NCBI GenBank assembly: GCA_037783415.1
Contig: JAZGTN010000098.1
Span: 1,736,001-1,800,000 of the forward strand
Length of the DNA stretch: 64,000 bases
Direction of reading: 5' to 3'
From: Leptasterias polaris
Taxonomy: Eukaryota > Echinodermata > Asteroidea > Forcipulatida > Asteriidae
The translations under genes and the position numbers were made by a program. Below are positions 1-12,200 of this stretch, piece after piece (the stretch's first letter is position 1; every line of letters begins with the position of its first letter). The notes under the pieces were generated by a model, which was not told the origin of the DNA, did no database searches, and worked only from the letters and a program-made list of their open reading frames with translations.

Positions 1-296
1 GGTAGATGCCCTCGATCCCCCCACTCCCAACACACTCACTGAGTAGAGGCAGGTGAGGATCTTACAGCAGCTATCCCACCTCAGACAGGGTTTAATGATG
101 AAACAACGTGAGATGGAACTGGGCCTCAGCAGCCCTGTTACGATGTGAGGTAGATGCCCTCGATCCCCCCACTCCCAACACACTCACTGAGTAGAGGCAG
201 GTGAGGATCTTACAGCAGCTATCCCACCTCGGACAGGGTTTAATGATGAAACAACGTGAGATGGAACTGGGCCTCAGCAGCCCTGTCATGATATGA
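1..296. repeat. 148-bp tandem repeat, two copies
   Basis: The unit starting GGTAGATGCCCTCGATCC at 1 starts again at 149, with only a few differences between copies. A degenerate third start (GATGCCCTCAATTCCC) begins near 296. The array probably continues to the left of the window. The unit stays open in one minus frame, but I see no codon pattern or splice logic that makes it a gene. Confidence 0.85.
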
Positions 297-3200
297 TGCC
301 CTCAATTCCCATAACCCCTATACTTAAACTGAGGAGAGACATCCCACCTACCAGAGCTATCCCACCTAATTTTATAGAGCTGCTTAAACACAGAAATGTA
401 GCTAAGCACAAAAGAGTTAAGCAAACCGGAATAAGGTTAGCAGCCAAAACATCATGTAACATGTACCATCTGTGACTGGTATTCTGCTCATTGCTGCTAA
501 GCATGCTTATTTTAAGCAATATTTTCTGCTTAAGCAGCTCCTTGAAATTTGGCTATGGTCTAAAGTATTTTGTAAACCAGTGCCTGATTTCACAAAGAGA
601 TTCAATTTGTGAGTTTTTTTGTCTTTATACCTGTAGAATGCTGTATTGTAACATCACAGTTTGCTTAACGTTAAGATTGATTCATGGGCTCGCTCATTAT
701 TATGACGGATCTTAGGGCTTTATTAACTTCACAAAACAAATTTGAAGAAAATTTTGTAAACAAATTGTTCATACTGTTTGGTAAGGTAGGTGGTTTTATT
801 ATCAACAGTTTCCATTGTGTATATAGCTTGAAATATATTACTCTGCCATTACTTGTAAAATTATTTAAAAACCGTGTTTAAAAATTAGTATTCAAATTTT
901 TCCACAGGCCTGGAATGTCAGTCAGTAAGAGCCAAGGAAAATCAGAATTTCTTAAGGAACCCCTCGAAAGGCTATTCAGGGGTGTAGAGACCAGGCAGGT
1001 GTAGGGGCGTGACCCCTTGAAATCACTGCAATTGCAGGTCTTGTTCTAATTATACATAAGTGTACATAAACTGTATTACATTGTATATGTACATGAAGTG
1101 TTGTGATATGGATAGATTTGATGCAGTTTTTTGAGATTCTGAAATATGTGAATGTGTTGTGCTTTATACAGGGATGGTTCAACATGAGAAGCAATTGCCA
1201 TTTCATAAAAGTGTTCCAAACTCCTAGAGTGAAAAAAAAAAGGTATATGGCTCAATCAGTTATTAAGGATTTTAGACGCACGTTGCAATTGTGAACTTTA
1301 GAAAGTTGCGTTGTGTAACCATGGTTCAACTCTTCTACTGTCTGACCACTCAATATCATCCACTGTGGTTTTGAGTAGAAGATGAACTAAGCAGTCCACA
1401 CCATTGTACGCAGTTCAGTGCACAGTTGTGCCACCATACGCAGTGTGCAGTTAAATGGTTTTGAAATTGGTTTTTTTTTTCAACTCGCTGGAAAATGCTA
1501 CCATGATTAAGAGGTTAATCCGCTTAATAATTGCATCAGGATAAAGAATGTTACTTTGGTTTTATCCCTACATCGATGTTGCGTTGTACACTTTGTCTAT
1601 TACCTCGTATAGACCTTTCTTTTGCAACGTCACAGCCCGAGTTTTTGCCAACCCAGGTTGGAAAAGTATGGAAAGCCATAACTGCAAATCAAAAACAGAT
1701 TGCCACAGTTTGTAGCAGTGTTACACAAATATTCAAAAATAGTGTTGAATTTGTTGGAAGGTATTTTCGTTCATGAATCTTTACAGAAAATGTTGAATTT
1801 GGTCACAACATTTTTTAACACGATTGAATGTTTGCTAACATTCGGCCGTCCATGCCAACCGGCGCACTTTTTTTATCAACAAAAGAAAGGTCAATATACC
1901 TTGGATAGGATTACTCCATTTTTTGCAAACTTGAAAAGAAGAAAGAACATCTCATGGATGTGTAACAGGTACGAATAACGCTTTCGTCCATGCAGCCTTA
2001 CGTAACTATTTGTATAAATATTCATCACACTGTAAAGCATCCTCAATTCACGTTCTGCCGTCATTCAGAGAGAAAAATTAGGAGCATTAGCCCAAATCAC
2101 CTGGTATATCTTGTTGGCGCCATTTTTAGGAGTCATATTTACCATTTTGTTACTGCACAGTGTGCATTTTAGGCGATGCCTGTGTTGGTTAGACATGCAC
2201 CTTATCTTCTGTGCAATTTGACTCCCAAAATGACGGACCATGGGGCAGCCAGTAGATGCGCGTGACATCAATGTAAGGTGTCCGCAGTCCTTTATCCTAC
2301 ATTGGTGTAGAGCTGAAAACTTAAACCTTTCTGCAGTGTACCAATGAAAAACTAAGGTTGAACCATTCCTTACAGATTTGTTTTGGCCTTGTGATATCTC
2401 TTGTAAATGTATTTTGTTAAAATGGTTTAAAGAACAATTGTATAGGTAATGTTAAAATAACTTGAAAGTCTTCATAACTGTTTTCAAAAGAAATTACACG
2501 TGTCAATATGTATGTATCAAACAAGTTTTATTTATTAAAGATTACATGTAGGCCAATGTGATCAATCATTCATACTCTATTAAAAACAAGTACATAAGAA
2601 CATGTACATATCATACATTTAAAAGATCAAAGTTTGCATCTGATTTGGCATAATTTTTACAGTCAATTTCAAATCTTTGGATAGTCTGCTTAAATACTGC
2701 CCTCAATCCTACCAGCCTGCCCCGTGGGATCTTTTTCTCCATCCATAACGAAGATTATCCTTTGTTTACATATACTTTGGTACATTAATATGCAAATAAT
2801 GGTTAACTCATATGGTTTTGAAGATTTCTACAGAACATGCGGAATGTGTCCAAAAACCATATTTTTTCATTCAAATTCACACAGAAAAACGTTTGAGATA
2901 AAGTGGGTGTGGCTTACAGTGAAAACTTAGGTCACTCTTACGAATAGGGTTGGTTATCAAACTACATGTATATAGATAGTTCCCAGTAGACGCCATCTTT
3001 ACGGGCAAATCGCATTTTGGCTTGCAGGCGCGTCAAGTGCTCAAATTATTAACGCAGCCGCGTCATTCACTAACCAATCATGCAATGAGTTTGGTAAAAT
3101 GTGTGCGTCCTGCACGCCGTTCTCACGCGTAACGCATGACTGTTTGTTCCAAATTGCCCGTAAAGATGGCCGACTTACGTCATACTGCAACTTATCTATA

Positions 3201-4900
3201 CTAACTATACACATACATGCTGTGAATGGTTATCAACTATTTACATAATCTGGCGGTCATGTGATCTGAAAACCCCCACTGTGATTGGTCGGTATATTCT
3301 TTGGGAAAGGTCAATTTCATATTGTTCTTGCTCACCAGGGGTACTTTTCCCAAAAGCTCTCACTGCCGATACACAAGCAAACAATATTCTCCTATCTGTG
3401 TATTATTGTATTACTGAAAGTATCTGTGAAAGCGAAATTAACCTTCAAATAACCATTTGCTTAATTTAACTCGTAATAAAAGTGAGTATTGTTCGAAAAA
3501 GGAAATGTAACTATTAGGCCTATACAGGAAGGATTTGGGACTTTTCCGAGTAGATGTACAATTTGCAATTACTTGTTGCAGTGTGCTGCAACTGGAAACT
3601 ATTTGGTTTTTTCCTGAAGTTGAGAAGATTTTAACCTATTCTAATGTTTGAGGGGTGTGTTTCACTGGTTAATAGTTTTAATACGTGTTCGGTTCAACCG
3701 AGGTGACGCAGCGGGCGTTCCGACCAAACCGTAACTCAGTTGTTGGTTCGGTTTTGGTTTCAAAATGGTAGATTATAGAACTCCTGTAACAAAAAATATC
3801 AGCGAAATTCTGTCGCAAAATTAAAAACCTTAATGCATACCAAATCCAGTTATGTGGACACAGTTATAAAGAATAAGTTCCATTACTGGGACGTAAAATA
3901 AAGGCTGCATAATATGAGAATATTGATTATCAAGAGATGTCCACGAACTGTTTCTGCTTACCGACCCATTTTTGCGTAGCTCTCAGAAATTGTTTCTGTC
4001 GGAGTGACGTTAAACTTGTTTCTTGTTTCTGGTCAGGGTCCGAAAAACAATTGGTATACTCATATCACCGAATTGGTTTGTTTTATAATAGAACCCAAAT
4101 GTAAAAGCAATCTTAGGGCCATGTCACACAGGGTAATTTTCCTTGCAACTGTGAGGCAACCAACTATACTGCATTCAAAAATATGAATACTTCGGTTCCA
4201 CAAGAGACGTTTTTAACTGTTTCCAGGCATAATATTTTTCTTACTTTAAACCGATTGCCGATTTTTTTTGCCCTCAGAAAAATCAGTAAGATCTTTATCG
4301 ACGACCAGAAAAGTCTACATTTTTTTTTTTTTTTAAGCCTACCCATGTGTACATGTATAGGTCAGCCTTTGTGCCCGATAAAACGTTCCTACTTTTTTCC
4401 AAGGACCAAATATCATGCCTGTGTATCTTACTTTCCAGTAGATTGTGTGAACATTTATTGTAAATGTACTTTCTTTTTTGATATTGCCTGATTATATAAC
4501 CTGCTGATATAGTTGCTAGAATGCTAGATTAATTATGTAGGCTATTTTTAGCCTTTGAGAAAGACTCGTGCTTGCATGGGTAAAGACTCGTGCTTGGGTC
4601 GAAGTATAGGCCCATTACCACTTTGTGCAATATTGTAATCTAGGTTATTGTGTTTAACCATAATATGAAGATTTATGCACAAAGAGACATCTAGATTCAG
4701 CTCTTGGGTTTGTCTTCTAGTTCTCCCGCCTTTATCATAATTATTTTAAACCTTTTAGCTTCCATGGGTTGGAACCTGGAGATTATTTAAAAGTTAACCT
4801 GATAGAACAGCCTGTTCAGAATCACCACAGCTACACTTAAACCTTTGTCATGGTAACTCATGGTTATTTTTAGTTACTATTAATATTAAGTAGTTTTTTG
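297..4900. other. Intergenic, no gene recognised
   Basis: No exon with good splice sites and no recognisable protein is visible. Open frames here (for example 1531-1978 and 4183-4491) are short, AT-rich and resemble no family I know. Apart from the inverted-repeat element at 2990-3172 I see only A/T homopolymers such as the T-run near 4320. Confidence 0.5.
2990..3172. mobile_element. MITE-like inverted-repeat element
   Basis: The left end reads CGCCATCTTTACGGGCAA. The right end, reverse-complemented, reads CGGCCATCTTTACGGGCAA. The element is about 183 bp with no coding potential, the form of a non-autonomous DNA transposon. The superfamily is not determined because no clear target duplication is visible. 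Confidence 0.65.
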
Positions 4901-4903
4901 GTT

Positions 4904-4913
4904 TTTATTTAAT
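4904..4913 (-). other. Possible poly(A) signal of the minus-strand receptor gene
   Basis: Overlapping AATAAA and ATTAAA hexamers lie on the minus strand about 540 bp past the stop codon at 5453. They are the nearest matches I found downstream of that gene. Such hexamers are common by chance in AT-rich DNA. Confidence 0.25.
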
Positions 4914-5306
4914 CGGCCTCATCGCCGCCAGCGGCGGAATTGCATTCAGTTACAATATATATGATAAAAGTTAACGATTGAAAAGAAAAACTAAAAAAAT
5001 AAATCACTATAGCAGGATAACGAAAAAAAGAAATAAATATTAAATAAAATGGTTTATGACAAGAAAATGGATGAGTTAAAATAAACAAACAAAAAGAAAG
5101 CAGCACTTGGCAACTACCAAGAAAAATGCAACATACAAAATGGCAACTATATCATTTCAAAGTTGCAGTTGTAGAAGGTGTTATTTGTTTGGTGTTTGTT
5201 AAAGTTCACTATGATAGACCATGAGACATAGCTGAAAGATGAAACATCAAGTGGGTCAGTCTCGGGCGTTGTCTGGTGTATATCATCAACCATCTCAATC
5301 ATTCCA

Positions 5307-5440
5307 GGGGCCGATTTCACAAAGAGTTAAGGTCGATCATAATTGTGTATCATTTTCAATAGCTAACCAAAGAGTGTGATGTCACACTGCAAATCACTCT
5401 GGCAATACTGACAACTCATCTAAAGTGCTCTGTGAACTCG
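5307..5440. repeat. Dispersed repeat, GGGCC-TTTCACAAAG family
   Basis: It begins GGGGCCGATTTCACAAAGAG and includes the word GTGATGTCACA. It is similar to copies at 38506-38646 and 50816-50964, the latter apparently in the opposite orientation. The right end is eroded. It lies just beyond the stop codon of the minus-strand gene, so it may form part of that gene's 3' UTR. Confidence 0.6.
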
Positions 5441-5452
5441 AGGTTTTTGTCT

Positions 5453-6249
5453 TCATGGGTGCTCCGGCAATGATGGACACGATCTCATGAAGACTTCGTT
5501 TCTGCATGAAAATTTAGTTTTCAGCGATGGTGGTAGGTTTGGGTCACGTCCGGAGAAGAGAGGGTCCAGTCTCTGCTTTGGATGATGGTTGGGCTGGAAG
5601 ATGCTGCGGTCATATGATGGCTGAGTTGAGATGGAACTGTTGATGTAGTCACACATCTCGGTGAATTGAGAGGAGGCCACACTAAACCTGGAAGGGTAGG
5701 CCATGAGCTTCTGGAACAAATCAAGGTGTGACTGAGACTCCAGATACAAGGCTTCTTGGGAACAAAGGATTCCACGGTGATTATCCCATCCATCATCCCA
5801 CTCACTAATTCCCCGCCCATGATGCCCTCCTATTTCCATACAATCTCCAGAGACACCGTTCGGAGCTGCATGTGGACATCCTTGCTTCCAAACGGGTGGA
5901 GCTTGCATTCTACCTGCTGCTCCACAACTACAAGCTCCACCCAATTCCCCTCCCACTTCTACACCCCTAAGAAGATGACCAACAGGGTAGACATCAGAAT
6001 TGGGAAACTGTTGCCTCGGCGTGGGTTGCAGTTGCTCCATTGGCGTCTTCGGGTACAAACCTTGCCATTGGTGCGGGATCACCTTGGGTATGCCATGGAG
6101 ATCGCAAACGTTGTGCTGTGGTGGTATGAGTCCCGCTGCATTCGATTTTGTTGATGTGCTTGGCTGACAGATTTCTTCTAAGGATAGGTCTTTCATCGGT
6201 CGCTTCCACAAATCAGGATGATCTTCTAGTGTGGGAGCAGTCATCACAC
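5453..6249 (-). CDS. Last exon: cytoplasmic tail and stop
   Basis: A strong acceptor (pyrimidine-rich tract ending in CTTTAG) precedes the exon at 6249. Entering in phase 1, 265 codons run without a stop to TGA at 5453-5455. The start of the tail has LSLEEICQPSTSTK. The middle is rich in Gly, Cys, His and Trp (GGELGGACSCGAAG region) and the end is Ser/Pro-rich. I recognise no domain. The long open frame entered in the correct phase is the main argument that it is coding. Plus-strand and other minus-strand frames across the same stretch are shorter. Confidence 0.6.
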
Positions 6250-9200
6250 CTAAAGAGTTAGAGAAAGCAAGAATGATTATGCAGTGTAAATGGGTACCTG
6301 CGAAGAGGGTAGAAATTCTCGAAGTGAATGATCAAACTGTGTGCCCATTTGGCTACTGGTGCTGCATACTCCAAAGGAGTTGCTGTTTCATGACGGCACA
6401 ATGAACAGGGTAGTAATAAGGATAGGCCTTTGGTACAATAAGTTAACAGTCCATTATTGTAAGTATAATGTGGGTAATTGAAATAAATACTAAACAATAT
6501 AATACTAACATACTAAACTAAACATGATTGTAAAGTGTCTATGGAAAACATATGTATCATTATCACAAACATCTTCTACTAAAACAAAATCTTAATGTGT
6601 GTGTAATTCTTGAATATGGCGATTTCTTAGAGCACGTGGTCTTTAGAATGCCGATGTTCTATATACTTTTATCATGTCCCCCGTTATTTCTTCTGTTATT
6701 CTGCAACTCTTCCAGTTCCATGTCGTGAATATTTGCCATCAACCCAGCTCGCTCTCGTTTCTTCCATGAACGGATGCAGTAGGCAGTGGCCGCCAGTAAT
6801 CCAAGGAAGGCCACTGGGCCCGCAATGACGGCCACGCGCCAGGTGGCACTAGGCCTATCCATCTCGTGCTGTCCGACCGACTGGAGGAATGGTTGGGTTG
6901 TTTGGGTCTGTGGTGGGGGTAGGCCTACTGACGACGTTCTTGTGACGACGTTCTTGTCTTTGTTTGCCAGGAGGCTAGTTGCTGGACGTTGCGTCGTGGT
7001 CACTGAAAATTAATGTTTAAAAATATTGTTAAATGACAAGGAATACAGGTACATAATGTTTTTGAGAACCCGCGAACTGTTTCATACACTCATTGCTTTT
7101 GGGAATATCCTCCACACTCTCAAAACTCCCTGCTGGTTAGAATTGACCCGGATATACGGGTACCCAGGGCCTGACTCATATCCGGGTCAGACTGACCCAG
7201 AAAGTGGTTGAAAATGGGATTTTTTTTACTCGGATTCAGTGTCATTTTGACACAGATTCCGATCCGGGTTGTATACTGACACAGAATTGGGCCAGGTCAC
7301 ACGGGACCGTGATCCGGGTCGATTTCTGACCCGTAAGTTTGAGTGAAGTTTTCAGTAACACACAATCCAACCAAGTGAACAAAAACCTTCATCAAATTAA
7401 GTGGTTCCGTTTAAGTGAAAACAATGCAAACCTTATTTTGTCGGAGATTTGTGCATGTTCATTTTAAAAATGTGTTAAACTCGATTGAGACAAAATCCCA
7501 ATGAGCAGCTGTGATTCATGGGGTCATCTTCTCGATTATGATACCCCTTACAAAGATTCTGCCTTTTTGATCTGTAGAACGCGCAACATGGTAGGCTATG
7601 TTTTATTTTTGCTGGAAAGCCGCACGAACGATGCGCGGTATACCCGATATACTATACCCATAGCAACCAATATAGACCTATAGCAACCAATGTATCATAC
7701 CCGTAGCAACATCAGCTTCTTGGTACCTAGACGTCTAGGCATATGGTGTGTTATCAAACAAGTACAATTTGGTGCTCAATAATGTCTGATATGGGGGCAG
7801 AGGGTGACCCCTAATGTTCCACAATGTTTCTCTTGTACGGAAGTACCCCCCCCCCCCCTAAATCCTCTAACGAAGTTCGGAAGCTCGAATGCGCGCGAGA
7901 CTTGCACATTCTATAGAGGGGGTGGTACCACCATGACCATTCTGGGACTGCGTTCTCGCAGAGTGGTTTGGTACACTGTCGTATACATTCATGACATTCC
8001 ACAATGTCAGACTTACCTGCTGGTATAATGAAATCTTGATATCCACTTTGACGACAGTTGTTTTTGCCGCACACGTCTGGTTGGGTGGGTTTTACGATTA
8101 TCTTTGGAAACAAACAAATTAAATAAGACGCAGATCTGCCATGACTGCCACGGCATTCACTAATTAGGGATTTATGCAAATACTTTCACCATCGTATGAC
8201 CATGCGTGGAGGTCTATGAATAAACATAAACATGCTTAAGAAAAAGGCAGACTGAGAAGATAGGGCAACCGCCCAGCTCCGGGTTACGAGGCGATTACCT
8301 CAGCTAGCATGCCACATGTTATTATTTTTTATAGGAAAATTACAAACAAGGGTGGAAATGTGTAAAAACTGCTGTGTGCTTTTGATCATATTCATAGGCT
8401 TCAAAATGTTATAGCCACGTCAAACGAGGCAATTTACATTCAACAGTTTTAGGGCAAACTTCTATAAAACATAATAAATAAGCCAATTTGAATGTTTTTA
8501 AATTCCCGCCATGGATCGTAGAAGCAGCATGCTAGGTCCTTTGACACAACACTTATTGGTGGGTGGTGCAAAAAAAACCTTCAGGCATTGCATTTGGTTG
8601 CCTCTAAGTTGCATGTACAAACATTGCACGCCACGGCTATTACAATATTGGTTACCTTCAAACTATACGTTCCTTCTTTCAGGCCAGAAAACTCCGTCTC
8701 GCCAATGAGCAACCCATCCGTATTATTCCGTGCATTACCACCATTTGGATCCTGTATTGTGTATACCATTAACAAGAAGCGCATGAAAACTCAGAAACTG
8801 GACTTTATGGACCTATATTTCTGATGGAAGCTTTATCAATTTTCACTTATTTTTGTCTCCCCTACAAATTATAGCTCTTTACGAAATCACGGCTTATGGC
8901 TTTGTGGCCTTGCTTATGGGCACTGTTTGAACTAAACGAAGCTCAAGCCGGTGCCAGACAGAGTCTAGGTTTCGAAAAGTGCTAGTATGGGTGCGTCCGA
9001 ATCTAACGACTTCGGCTACGGCTGTTATGATAACACCGAGGAGGACTTTGTGGTTATAGCCACCGCATAAACCATTATTTCGGAAACATAATGTTCTAAA
9101 CATTTCCTGGTCAGATTGACCTGGATCACGTGGGGCCTGACTCATTTCTGGGTCAGGACCCGATATCTGTGTCAAAATTATCCAGACTTTGAGTGAAATC

Positions 9201-12200
9201 TCATTTTGTTATTAGCAACATTCTGCGGAGGCTGACCCGGGAGTTTGAATCGGAAGTTTTAGAGTGCAGTCTAACCCGAATTGAGTCCGGGATAGCAAAA
9301 TAGTCAGGCTCCATTTTGGTATAATGGGAATCTACATGAACTTTTTAAATGTTACATAAGAGTGCACGACAGAAATGATGTCATTATGATTATAATGCAT
9401 AACGTCAGTAAAGTATTTCGCCAGTTTTGTAAACCAACATATATAACATTATTAGGGTATTTCTAATGTAATCCACGCAATCAGGCACTGGATTCAAACC
9501 AGTGTCCATTCAACCCGAATGCCAATGAAAACGAAAGAACAGTAGCAGGCCTACACTGATGTTAGATATTACAATGGTATTGAAATAGGACCGAAACAAA
9601 GGTAAATCAGCACTGGATATGGGCCACCATAAAACGCGTTTTGTTATTGTAGGACAAATGGAAGTAAGGACGTGGTTTTGATCACGGAGCTGAATTCCAA
9701 GGGCAACTGCAGTACGTCAGTCAACAAATTAAAACTAATGCTGTGTCTATAAAAATTGAAATTGGCTAATGGACTATACGCTGGATATGCGTATTCTTAA
9801 ACGCGTAGCTGCAGCCGACAGCTGTAGCCAAAGTCACTTGATTTGGACGCGGCTTGTGATTGGTATCGTTTAAACCGGAATTGTGAGTACGTCATTGTTG
9901 ATGTTGGCAATGACGACCTTGCTCCTACACAACCAACAAGTGAAAGTTCTAGCTAAATTGTTTATTTGTTTTGGGATTTTTTCAATATGATATGAAATAC
10001 ACTGTGATTATTAACTTTGTCAGAATTTTTCATTACAAACGTGAAATTTATCTTTTAGTCAGTATTGAACTTGAATGTTTTTGGTGCGCAACGGGGGAAA
10101 AACACACTTTTTATTTGGAATGTAAACTTTGACGAAGTAAACACAGTTTAAATTGAATTGTATTGAAAAATGAATACCCACATAGAACACGTCATGTACA
10201 TTATAATATACAGTCTCAAGATTAGTTCGGTTGATTTTCACACGGTATCGGTCAATGTTTAGGCTTGGATCAGCCATGTCAAACATGACTCGTACGCTGT
10301 TGCCGAAGACTGTGGTGTTAATATTCGTTGGTAACCATTGTCCCGTCGAAACGGTAATGGAACGCCTTGACGGGGAGGCTAAGGTTGCAAAAAGACAATA
10401 AGGTGAAATGTTACAATTAAATTTAAACGAAAAATAAAACCATTTATAGGAAAGCCTTTACTGCACTTTGTGGATGAGTTAAGAGTGAGTCAAAAGCGGC
10501 CAGAAGAAAAAACATAGAAAAGGTAAACAAAATAATAGATTCAACAGCAACAGTAAGGAGCACATTGCCTTCAAACTCTCATAATTTTGCAATTTGAAAT
10601 GACTCCTCATCCTTTTTAAGACTGAGTCAATAATGCACAAAAATACCTACAGTGTGTTGTAATTAATGGGAAGGCCTAGGCCCTAGTATTTAAAAAAGCA
10701 AAAACATTAATTTTCCTCTTTAAATACAACCAGCGGAACGTAGGCCTATATGTAGGCCTATACATAATATACATAATGACAAAATAGCGGGTGTTCTGTC
10801 AAGAAGAAATTACACAAAAGTACACAATTCAAGGGTGAATCGGTATAGCCTATCATGTAATACATCTTTCCAACCATAGGCTATTCATTTCAAAACAGAC
10901 GCTTTTTATTTGTCTGCTGAAGCACCCAATCCGAAGACAGGATACCAATATTTAACAACATGCAACAACGCAACTTCCACAAAACGGCAGCAACGGCATC
11001 ATCAATAACAGGAGATTTTGATTTCTTTACGATAAATAAATAAAAGCGCAATCAATATATTTTGGGGAAATTCAAGAAATAATTTATTTACCATAGATGT
11101 AAGTTTGAGCGGAAGAAATGTGACCACACTGCAGCAACGAGATCTGTAACAAACAAACACCCCAAACAAACAAATAAACATAGAAGTTGGACCAACAAAC
11201 CGTTACCCTTGCATTTATGTAATAATTTAATTTTTTTCAAAATTACATCGAGGAGTCTATAAAGAATATTTAAATTGTTATCAGTATATGCCTTTAAAAT
11301 GTAGAAATTATTAAAATCAAAGAAAACGCCTGAACGTGCACACGTGGGACCAGACCAAAATAGGGATACAAACCAATGTACGAAGATCTAACCATTCCCC
11401 CCTAAATCTTCCATCTAACTCTTAGATTGCGCACAAAAGACTCCACTATTTTGTTCCGCTTCTTGAAATAGTATTTCTATTTAGAATGCTGTAATTGAAA
11501 AATCATGTTTTGGCTTTTGTTCCCATGCTGGTTTCGCTACTAATGTCTGTATAGCATAAAGCTATGGCATATCCGCATGTTCCCACGGCAATTGGTTACA
11601 GTTTTAACTTCCCTTTTGAAACTGAAGTTTGTAAGATTCTCGAAATTTCAATTCGACAACTTCCAAGAATGTAATCAACTGTACGGCGACTGCAATGCTA
11701 TAAGCATACTGTCAACTTTATTATGGTGTTCCGGACGGTACAATGTGAATTATACATTAAATAATTTCTTTATTCAACAACCGCCAGTAATTCACTTTGT
11801 TTTAGAAACATATAAAAGCACTTCAGGTTGCTGCTGTTGTTGCTGCTGTTGCTGATGCTGTTGTTGTTGTTGTTGTTGTTGTTTTTGTTGCTGCTGTTGT
11901 TGTTGTTCGCTTTGTTGTTGTTGTTGTTGTTGTTGTTGTTCGCTTTGTTGTTGTTGTTGTTCGCTTTGTTGTTGTTGTTCGCTTTGTTGTTTGTTGTTTT
12001 CGTTTAATTGTTTTGTTTTTTACATTCATGCGTTGTTTCTATGATTATTCCTGTATGTGTGTTTGACGTCTTCCAAAGAAAAGAAAAAAATCTAAAACAT
12101 ACCTTTCCGTTTTTGTTACAGAACTGTTTTGTTTTTGACCTTTTTAAAAATATTATTATTATTTAACTTTAATTTATATCTTAAACGTATATATTTTTTT

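Larger units (their letters stand above)
7855..9112. other. Receptor-gene introns and short exons
   Basis: Apart from the exons at 8017-8101 and 8656-8751 this stretch holds a C-run near 7848 and otherwise unique intron sequence. I see no additional exon that fits phase. Confidence 0.4.

Noticed and set aside
5521..5820. 99-codon second minus-strand frame in the tail exon
   Set aside because: It overlaps the longer frame that enters in the correct phase, and its upstream continuation carries stops.
5756..6154. 132-codon plus-strand frame opposite the receptor tail
   Set aside because: No splice logic or family resemblance; the minus-strand frame is longer and phase-linked to the transmembrane exon.
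11823..12029. Threonine/lysine-rich minus-strand frame (68 codons)
   Set aside because: It is translation of a trinucleotide microsatellite in an intron.
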